64,000 bases of DNA from Zymoseptoria tritici IPO323 (taxonomy: Eukaryota > Ascomycota > Dothideomycetes > Mycosphaerellales > Mycosphaerellaceae). Positions 55,410-64,000 of this stretch are shown piece after piece. The stretch's first letter is position 1. Each line of letters starts with the position of its first letter. The DNA lies in the NCBI RefSeq assembly GCF_000219625.1, contig NC_018202.1, forward strand, positions 1 to 64,000, in the 5' to 3' direction. Under the pieces are notes generated by a model. That model was given only the letters and a program-made list of their open reading frames with translations. It was not told where the DNA came from and made no database searches. Position numbers and translations under genes: made by a program.

Positions 55410-56621
55410 CTATAATTGTCCATTCTGAAGCCGCGGCTTCTTAGAAGGCCTCGAAGTAGGTCCTACTACAATGTTGTCCTCGTTATCCTAAATGATAATC
55501 GTGTCGCCGCTAATCTGTCTCTTTATAGTTGCCGTGCTGCTTAATGCCGTCGTGTGCGAGGTAGTAATAGGGTTGAGAATGCCGCTGTCTCGCTACAAAG
55601 GCGCTATGTTCTTTTCGTTGCTCGAAGCAGTCCGTCCGTAGTAAGTGTGCTAAATCGCACAATGCGAGTGCTAGAGCTGCAAGTAAAGTCCAAGAGTAAA
55701 TGCACTAACTATTTACCTTGCAAGCCGTGCACGCAGTGTAATAATCTGCCGAAGTAAAGAAGAAATAGCAGACCAAGATATCCGCAAAACGAATATCCGT
55801 AGAGGTAAAAAGGAATGCGCGCAACTTGCCGGTAAAACGTTGCTTCGTAAGGTAGTTAATAAAGTGTGGTCTAGAAGCTTTAAAGTGCGACCAAGGATGT
55901 TCTAGCTATTGACTTTTGACCGCGCCTGCACCTTAATGCCTATAATGGCCGCCATCGCGAATAGCATGTATCAGCGCTGTCAAATTCAAACAGTAGAAGT
56001 AAGATGGATTATATTCGAGATTACTTACGCACGCCTACTTAAGGGCGGTAGCATGTAACCCGAGTCTTCGCTTAAGTGTTGTTACGAACGCTTAAGGTCC
56101 TCCTCGACTGTTCCTTGTCCGGCTACAGCATCGCGCTGGGCCCAGGCCTCTCGTATTCGGGGTTTAGCGTCCCTCGCTCTTTCGTATGCTCGGAGAGCGC
56201 GGCTTAAAAGTCCTTGCTCTCGCGGATAGTTCTCTACAGCGGTTCTCGCTGCTAGGGGCGTAGCTTTCGAAGTGGAGGGCTGGACAGCACGGAGGGTTAT
56301 CCGTGCCTAAGAGAACTAAGGCACCTCTAGGAACCGTGTCCGGTTAGGCTTTGTTACCCTACCCTAGGCCTAGCTTAGGGTTTCTGCCGAACCTAGCGGA
56401 GAGGGATAATCCCTACGAGTTTACGCTGTCGTTGCCTATGCTGTACACTCTCTCCTCCTCTTCGTAATCTTCCTCCTCGGAGTTCTCTTCTCTATAACCA
56501 TTCTGTTTCTAACGAGTTACGAACCGAATCGTAATTCTCCTCCCTACAGCCTTCTTCCTCCTTACCTCTTCTCTCGCATTGTAGCCGCCTTAATTAACCC
56601 GATCCTCCGAAGAGCCTTTGT

Positions 56622-56924
56622 TATCGTAATCGTAGCGTAGTCGCATCTAGCGCGATTGCCTCCTCCCTCCTCGAATCCTCTATAGTCGCATCTGTCGCAA
56701 TCGTAGCGCAGTCGTATCTAGCGCGATCGCCTCCTTCCTCCTTAAATCCTCCGCAGTCGCATCTATCGCAATCGTAGCGCAGTCGCATCTAGTACAATCG
56801 CCTCCTTCCTCCTCGAATCCTCCGCGGTCGCATCTGTCGCATTCGTAGCGCAGTCGCATCTACCGTAATCGCCTCCTCCCCTATCGAATTCTCTGCAGTC
56901 CTATCTATCGTAGTTGCCTCCTCC
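56622..56924. repeat. Tandem repeat of about 71 bp, copy 2
   Basis: Counterpart of 30168-30470 with added CpA/TpG transitions. Confidence 0.8.
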
Positions 56925-56955
56925 CGTAACCTTCCTAACTGCCTACTTGCTAACG

Positions 56956-58400
56956 ATGCTCGACGAAGTAGACGGAGTAGTGCGAATTCCCTTAGACATC
57001 CTGGACGCGCTCTTCCGGGCGACCGAACAGCGAGCCGGCAATGCAAACGACTTCGTTATCGTTCGCGCTGACGAGGCCTAGGACCGCCGCGAGGTCTGCT
57101 GTCTCTCTCGAGGATCCCAACGCCTTCGGGAACCGTTTGCCGTCTCCGAGGCTCAGGCTAAGGAGCGACTAAGGCTGTATACGGAAAAAGAGATAGAGAC
57201 TCGTATAAATAAGGAGGTCCGCTAGCGCATATCGCGATATTTCGAAGAGAAGGCCTGCCGACGGATCTCGTCGGCAGTAGGAGCAGAAAGGTAGGGACAA
57301 CAACGCCTACGCGCGACCTCCTCGCCTCCGCCGGCGTATATAGAGTATCCCTCCTCTACGCAGCCGGCACTAGGCAGAGCGGGTAGTAAGGAGACAGCTC
57401 CTACGTTAGGAAGAAAGCGAAAGCGGGACGACTGCCGCGTACGGAGCTGCCTAGCGACGTTACCCCTTCGACGCTCTCCTCGTCGAGAGAAGTACTCCAA
57501 ACCTACTATAGAAGACGGGGTAGAGGAAGACCAGCCGGCGGAGAGCAACGGGGAAGAAAACGAGCCGGAAGACGAGTAGCTATTAAAGAAGCGTCGGAAG
57601 CCCATTTCGCCGTAGTAGGTAGTAGAAAGCGACGCCGACGAAGACGCTGTTAATAACGGCAGCGACGACGGCAATAGGGAGCCCGAGGAGATCGTGGTCG
57701 CTAAGGTAAGGGCCGCCTCCTTATTCTGTCGCCTAAAAAGGTATCCGAAGTAGAGGCCGATATAGCTTAAGGTACTAAAGGACCTATTGCCACAGAAGCG
57801 CAAGTCTGGCAAGGGGACCCTAAGATCGACTATTTCCTGTAAGACTATAGACGAGATAACAGGTCGAGAACCAGGAGTAGCGGCGGAAGCGAGAGAGCAG
57901 GACCCTACAGATCCGAAGGGGAATAGCGGACTAGAGAACGCTAGAGGAGGGCCAGACCTACCTAGAAGCGACAGAGAAGGGTTAGATCCTCCCGAGAACG
58001 CTAGAGGAGGGCTAGACCCACCTAGAAGCGATAGAGCAGGGTTAGACCCTCCTAGAGGCGATAGAGGAGGGCTAGATCCTCCCGGAAGTACTAGAGGGAC
58101 GTTAGATGTTCCGGAGAACACTAGGGAAAGACCAGACCCTCCTAGAAGCGATAGAGGAGGGCTAGATCCTCCTATAAGCACTAGAGGGACGTCGGATGTT
58201 CTGGAGAACACTAGGGAAAGACCAGACCCTCCTAGAAGCGATAGAGGAGGACTAGATCCTCCTGTAAGCACTAGAGGGACGTCCGATGTTCTAGAGAACA
58301 CTAGGGAAAGACCAGACCCTCCTAGAAGCGATAGAGGAGGACTAGATCCTCCTATAAGCACTAGAGGGATGCCGGATTCTTGGGAAGATACCCTAACCTA
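56956..58400 (+). pseudogene. Broken gene with Pro/Asp repeat tail, copy 2
   Basis: Counterpart of 30502-31989. It has lost one 60-bp (20-residue) unit of the tail repeat and has extra stops, but reads TGG at 58381 where copy 1 stops, continuing WEDTLT to a TAG just after. Confidence 0.55.
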
Positions 58401-59620
58401 GCCGCCCTATAGTACGTTAAAACCCTCCGCCCTATACTGTCTGCCGCTAACTATCTGAAGCCGGCGCTGAGGCCCGATGTGCGGAGGGCCTCCTACAGCT
58501 CCGCTAGCATCCTGCGGCGGCGGGCGCCGTGTCTAGTGTGGAGGGAGTAGGAGGCATTTCCCCTACCTACCCAGATTACCGCCTCTAGTATAACTTTGTT
58601 TAGGACGTCGCCGACAACGCCGGCAGCGCTAAGGACTATTACGTAAGCGCGCAAAGCCTACGGAAAACATAGGAGGTCGACCTAGGTCTCTAGAAGCACT
58701 TTAAGAAATGCCTCGCCATCGCTCGTAGGACTATAGGAACGACCGTGATCGACGAGTGGCGAGGCTTTTTGCAAGAGAGTCGAGACCTATGCCGGCGGGA
58801 TAGGGACGAAGGGGAGACGGCGTTCGTCGAGGACGAGAGGCAGGAGGAGAGGCGGGAGGTAGTCGCCGCGGCATATTAGGAGTACCGTACGGCTGTAGAT
58901 TGCGAGGTAGGGATCTGGCAGTCGAACTTTAAGTTTCGCCGCGCGACGGTGCGCCTGGCGGACCAGCTGGACCTCTATAAGAAGCTCCCGCCGCGAGGAT
59001 CGTCGCAGACGACGGCGACGGTACTTCCGGACAAAACGCCCTCCGCGAGGGGGGCCCTCTTCCGGGAGATGCGTCCGGACTGGACTAACAGACTCCCCGC
59101 CGGCTTTACGAAAGAGGACATAGTGCGGGAGGGCCTAGGGACGGAATGGAACGCCTTTAAGCGTACGATTAAGGTAGGGAGGCGCTAGAGGAGGTTCGTA
59201 AGGGTTCTAAACCTTGACGCCCTGCTCCTTATCGACCTCGGGAGGGATCTGTCCTATATCCAGCACACTATCCTACTTCCCGTCTTTGTTACCTAGGTCT
59301 ATCTCATCCGTCGAGTGCGGCTAGAGATTGCGCCGACAGCCGAGCGACTCTAGAGGTAGAGGTACTACGACCGCGCGCGAACCGCCGCGAAACTGTACAT
59401 AGCGAACCTACGGCTCGAGATACGCGGGTATCGCGAGCTGTCGCTAACGTAGTAGTTTGAATTCTTGGGCAGCGAGGACGGCGGGCCGCGGACGTGCGAT
59501 CTAAGTGTCCTGTCGTAGCCTAGCGATGCGGTGACCGACGTCGACTGGGGTTCGTCGTTTTCGACCTTTCTAAACGACGAGGACGTAGGCGGAAGGGCTA
59601 CGGAGGGATAGGATAGTTAA
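58401..59620 (+). pseudogene. Broken gene with C2H2-like motif, copy 2
   Basis: Counterpart of 32000-33223. The possible zinc ligands are damaged (YRL for YCL, YYVSA for HHVSA). The stretch 58949-59188 (ADQLDLYKKLPPRGSSQTT) is well preserved and nearly free of changes. Confidence 0.5.
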
Positions 59621-59624
59621 GAGG

Positions 59625-62600
59625 AAGCGCGGAGGAGATGAGGTCTAGCGAGTTATCCAAGTATAGATTTGATCCGGACCGGTCCGGCTCCTCTAATTCG
59701 TCGACCGCAAACTCTAAGCCCTACGTCTTGGTTAATTAACTAAGGTGGGTCCGTACCCGGTCACGTAGGCCCAGAAGCGCACTACTGAACTGTCCTACCC
59801 AGACTCCTCCCTCCCTTCTACGACCTCCTCCGCGGTAATTGCCTCTATCTCCTACACGGCGAACTCCTCCGTCTCGTCCGCCTCGACGCGGATTTCGTTA
59901 AATCCGAGTCTGCTCGAGGGTAAAACAAGCTCTTATAGATACGACATAGAAGATTTTTAATAGACAGTTCTTCTCGTAATTGCCCGGTCTCGGAGCCTGT
60001 CTTTGTTGCGAAAGAAACCGTTATAAGGTTCAGAAGTAAGGTTTTCCAAGTATGCGACGAGCATCGGATTCGTCTTACTGCCCCGACTTGCCGGCAGACC
60101 CTTTACGAAGGATTTTCGGGTTTCGACCACAACTAACAACACCCGAGCAAGACATAGTACTACCGCGGAAGAAGATAGTTAAGAGGAAGCGCGGAGGAGA
60201 TAAGGTCCAGCGAGTTATCTAAGTATAGATTCGATCTAGACCTGTCCGGCTCCTCTGATTCGTCGACCGCAAACTCTAAGCCCCACGTCTTAGTTAATTA
60301 ACTAAGGTAGGTCTGTGTCCGGTCGCGTAGACGAATCGGCCGCGACAGGAGGGCCGCTGCGTCCTCCCCTGCCTATTGGCTGGCCGCAAACTCTAAGCCC
60401 CACGTCTTGGTTAATTAACCAAGGTAGGTCCGTACCCGGTTACGTAGGCCCAGAAGCGCACTGCTAAACTGTCCTACCCGGACTCCTCCCTCCCTTCTAC
60501 GACCTCCTCCGCGGTAATTGCCTCTATCTCCTATACGGCGAACTCCTCCGTCTCGTCCGCCTCGACGCGGATTTCGTTAAATCCGAGTCTGCTCGAGGGT
60601 AAAACAAGCTCTTATAGATACGACATAGAAGATTTTTAATAGACAGTTCTTCTCGTAATTGCCTAGTCTCGGAGCCCGTCTTTGTTGCGAAAGAAACCGT
60701 TATAAGGTTCAGAAGTGAGGTTTTCCAAGTATGCGACGAGCAGCGGATTCGTCTTGCTGCCCCGACTTGCCGGCAGTAAGCTTGTTGTATTAGATTGTAT
60801 TGTATATAAGGGTGGTAACAATACAATATAACGTAGATCTTGGCAACATACAGTAGATATCCACTGTATACAACACTCTTAGACCTTATCGTCTACTACT
60901 GTTGCTTATAAGTCTCCTTAAGTAGTGTAGAAGGTTGTAAAGCCGGCTGTTGTATCGCTTATAAATAAGCTTGTTGTCTGACCATCTATAGACTTCTTAA
61001 TGTCCTCGTCGTCGTTAAATGCTAGTGTTGTTGCTCCAGCTCTTGTTGTCTTAATTAGAGGTCTATATGCACTGCGAAGGAACGTATAAGCCTCGATAAT
61101 GTCGCTATAGAGCTATGAACGGCGGTAGTTAATTATATCTCTGCTAGAGCTAAATAAGCGCTTAGGGTTGTCGCTCATGAGGGGGACTAAAAGGCAGTCG
61201 AGTGCCATTCGTAAGAGGCATAGCTACTGACGGCGACGAGCCATCCACCAAGCAATAGCGTCGAATAGTAGTGTGCGTTCGCACAACGAGTGTATTTAGT
61301 GCCCTTGATCTTAAAGGAGTCCGGCTAAAGGGCCTTGTCGAATACAGCGCTGCTCTTACAGAGCGTAACATCGTCGGAGGTGCGATCCTTGCGTGGTGGC
61401 AGTTGCCAGCCTACTGTCGAGGGTGTTAAGGCTAAAGATAAGGCTATGTTAATAGCAATAGTGTTGTTACAATAGTCACAAGAGCAGTAGATTAATAGCT
61501 AACTTCTCAGGTGCAGACTCTGTTTATGCAGTGCAACAACACCGGCGCAGACTCCGAATACACCTCTAAAAACACTACCTCCTAATACACTACTATAAAC
61601 ATAGCCCTTAAAACTATGCCTACTATCACCGGATACAGCTGTATTGTATCCAGCCGTACAGCACGACAATACAATACACTAGCCTTAAGGTAAGGATCTA
61701 CGACAGCTATATATACGACAATACAATATAATACAACAAGGATACAATACAACAAGCTTACTGCTTGCCGGTAGACCCTTTACGAAGGATTTTCGGGTTT
61801 CGACTACAACTAACAACACACGAGCAAGACATAGTACTGCCGCGGAAGAGGATAGTAAAGAGGAAGCGCGGAGGAGATAAGGTCTAGCGAGTTATCTAAG
61901 TATAGATTCGATCTAGACCTATCCGGCTCCTCTGATTCGTCGACCGCAAACTCTAAGCCCTACGTCTTGGTTAATTGACCAAGGTAGGTCCGTGTCCGGT
62001 CGCGTGGACGAATCGGCCGCGACGGGAGGGCCGCTACGTCCTCCCCTGCCTATTAGCTGGCCGCAAACTCTGAGCCCTACGTCTTAGTTAATTAACCAAG
62101 GTGGGTCCGTGCCCGGTCATATGGACATAGAAGCGCACTACTGAACTTTCCTACCCGGACTCCTCCCTCTCTGCTACGACCTCGCCGTCTCCTCCGCTCC
62201 GAACTCCTCTATCTCCTAGACTCCGACGTAGATTTCGTACAATCTAAATCTACTAGCGGGCGAATAAAGATCTAATATATACGATATCGAAGATTGAAAA
62301 CAGACAATTCTTCTTGTTATAACCCGCACTCGGAGCTTGTATTAGTTTCGAAAGAACCTGTCGTAAGGTTAAGAAGTTAGGTTCTAAAAGTATACGACGA
62401 GCCTCGAATTCGTCTGTTCGCCCCGACTAGTCGGCAGACCTTTAAGAAGGATTTTCGATAGTTAAGAGGAAGCGCGAAGGAGACGAGGTCTAGCGAGTTG
62501 TCGAAAGAGCCCTGCTCCAGACCCGTCCGGCTCCTCTAATTGGTCGACCGCAAACTCTGAGCCCTACGCCTTAGTTAATTGACTAAGGAGGGTCCGTGTC

Positions 62601-62760
62601 CGGTCGCTGGGACTAATTAGCGCACCGCTAAACTTCCCGCTGAGACTCCTCCCTCTCTGCTACAACCTCGCCGTCTCCTCCGCTAGGATTACCTCTATAG
62701 CCTGCACTACGAACTGCTCTACCTCCTCCGCCTAAACGCGGATTGTATCGCTTTCCGGAG
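59625..62760. repeat. Block of about 550-bp repeats with palindrome, copy 2
   Basis: Counterpart of 33225-36360. Most palindromes have decayed to forms such as CTTGGTTAATTAACTAAG by CpA/TpG changes, which keep them partly self-complementary. Confidence 0.8.
60774..61763 (-). mobile_element. hAT deletion derivative, copy 2
   Basis: Same 990-bp element at the same place in the duplicated segment, so it was inserted before duplication. The left end now reads CAGTAAGC; the target duplication CTTGCCGG is intact on both sides. Confidence 0.9.
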
Positions 62761-62824
62761 CCATAGCTGAAGTCTACCCTTCTCACGATATAGACGATGC
62801 TAGGGCAGGCCGGCTACGGATTAC

Positions 62825-63310
62825 GGGTGTGGGCGGATTTCTCGCCTAATGCCGGGATGGGCGGATTTCCAGCCTACCTTGCCGCTGGGCGGATTTCTCG
62901 CCCAATACTAGGATGGGCGGATTTCTAGCCTACCTTGCCGCTAGGCGGATTTCTCGCCTAATGCCGGGATGGGCGGATTTCTAGCCTACCTTGCCGCTGG
63001 GCGGATTTCTCGCCTAATGCCAGGATAGGCGGATTTCTAGCCTACCTTGCCGCTAGGCGGATTTCTCGCCTAATGCTGGGATAGGTGGATTTCTAGCCCA
63101 CCTTGCTGCTGGGCGGATTTCTCGCCTAATGCCGGGATGGGCGGATTTCCAGCCTACCTTGCCGCTAGGCGGATTTCTCGCCTAATGCCGGGATGGGCGG
63201 ATTTCCAGCCCACCTTGCTGCTAGGCGGATTTCTCGCCTAATGCCGGGATAGGCGGATTTCCAGCCCACCTTGCCGCTAGGCGGATTTTCCGCCTAATGC
63301 TGGGATAGGC
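62825..63310. repeat. 28-bp minisatellite, copy 2
   Basis: Counterpart of 36395-36840 with a different unit number and a new left junction (about 25 bp of unrelated sequence at 62802-62825). Confidence 0.8.
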
Positions 63311-63321
63311 GGCCTCCGCCT

Positions 63322-63552
63322 AAAAGCAAAACGGAAACTTCTAAGAATTATAGCTTTCTGCTTTCACCTCTCGTATCTCGCGCATATAGCTAATTTCAAA
63401 GATTCTAAGAACACGGAGAGTAACTCTAGTATAAGAAGTTCCTTTCTATATGTCTATATTCAATTTGAGATCGTTGTTGTAGTATCAAAAAAGGTCGAGA
63501 AACTTAAGGTATCGCTGCTAGACTGTATGTCGGAATTTCCGTTTTAGCTTCT
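63322..63552. mobile_element. MITE-like element, copy 2
   Basis: Counterpart of 36844-37074, same length, few changes. Confidence 0.5.
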
Positions 63553-63561
63553 ACACCTTAG

Positions 63562-63680
63562 GCGGATTTCTAGCCCACCTTGCTGCTAGGCGGATTTCTC
63601 GCCTAATGCCGGGATAGGCGGATTTCCAGCCTACCTTGCCGCTGGGCGGATTTCTCGCCTAATGCCGGGATAGGCGGAGA
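63562..63680. repeat. 28-bp minisatellite, second block, copy 2
   Basis: Counterpart of 37085-37200. Confidence 0.75.
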
Positions 63681-64000
63681 GCTAACCTAGTAGCCGAACA
63701 CGTAAGCGGCCTACACCTCCTGCTCGACGCTTAAGAACAGCTACCGTAGAAACCTCTACGGACATAGAAGTCCTATAATATAAGAGCCTGCGACGCTAGC
63801 GCTACTACGTGCAGCTTTGTTACGCTTTCTACCGGGTGCCCGATAAGGAGGGGGTAGTGCTGAATGTAGGCAGGAATTACTACGACGGGAGAGCACTATA
63901 CTACGTTGTCGAGCTCCTCGTTGGCAAAAATACGCGGATAGCGAGTCTAACGTAGATTTAACGGCCTATAGAGGACGGCTCGGGCACGAGAACGGTACGA

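Larger units (their letters stand above)
47291..64000 (+). repeat. Large segmental duplication, copy 2 (runs off the window)
   Basis: Direct copy of 20847-37522 with the same order of contents. It is more heavily mutated: in sampled stretches nearly every difference from copy 1 is TG to TA or CA to TA, though some sites go the other way. Gaps without genes correspond to those of copy 1: 47291-49584, 49661-50252, 50820-51797, 55410-56621 and 63681-64000. The left edge falls directly after unrelated DNA at 47290. Confidence 0.93.

Noticed and set aside
1..64000. CRISPR arrays, bacterial operons or ribosomal RNA genes
   Set aside because: Repeat arrays have no regular unique spacers of CRISPR type. 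Introns, telomere, RIP and retroelements show a fungal nuclear chromosome. No rRNA core sequences seen.

Overview
The window is the left end of a chromosome of a filamentous ascomycete (Pezizomycotina). It opens with CCCTAA telomere repeats and runs inward through about 64 kb of subtelomere. Three things point to this group. The telomere is of the TTAGGG type. Transposons and duplicated genes carry C-to-T changes almost only at CpA (G-to-A at TpG on the other strand), the mark of repeat-induced point mutation (RIP). The mobile elements (copia, hAT, LINE) and a DIM-2-type DNA methyltransferase are also typical. I cannot name the species.

Layout. 1-168: telomere plus a block of variant CCCTCA repeats. 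169-7370: AT-rich DNA almost without CpA or TpG. Inside it lies one long spliced gene (1110-4632) that is still completely open and would encode 1156 residues: two C2H2-like zinc fingers, a domain resembling the N-terminal part of telomere-linked helicases with a tyrosine-recombinase-like signature, and C-terminal AT-hooks. It is the only large intact gene I see. It is followed by a satellite with an exact 160-bp period (4843-6840). 7375-10440: a GC-rich, un-mutated mosaic of about 12 short units separated by gene-like fragments, one from a DNA methyltransferase. 10797-13010: a tandem repeat of about 185 bp, broken by a truncated copia element whose LTR-side sequence contains a tRNA with a proline-type body and an ACA anticodon. 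13061-20850: small hypothetical genes, a broken Tet/JBP-like dioxygenase, minisatellites and a RIP-ruined coding frame.

20847-37522 and 47291-64000 are two direct copies of one segment (spacing about 26.44 kb; the second runs off the window). Each copy carries, in order: a decayed tRNA-like sequence, a small broken gene, a DIM-2-like methyltransferase pseudogene, a 71-bp tandem array, two broken genes of unknown family, repeats with an 18-bp palindrome, a hAT deletion derivative and hairpin-rich minisatellites. The copies differ mainly by CpA/TpG transitions, more of them in copy 2. Between them lie a LINE with two overlapping ORFs (37990-43460), an interstitial telomere tract and a large RIP-degraded minus-strand gene (44394-47043).

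No pathway is encoded here. The region reads as a genome-defence battleground: multicopy sequences over about 400 bp are full of TAG/TAA stops with few frameshifts, short tandem units have escaped, and one telomere-adjacent gene has lost nearly every RIP target yet kept its frame, its zinc ligands and its recombinase-like residues. All dinucleotide statements come from reading the sequence by eye; family assignments are from motif recognition without database searches.
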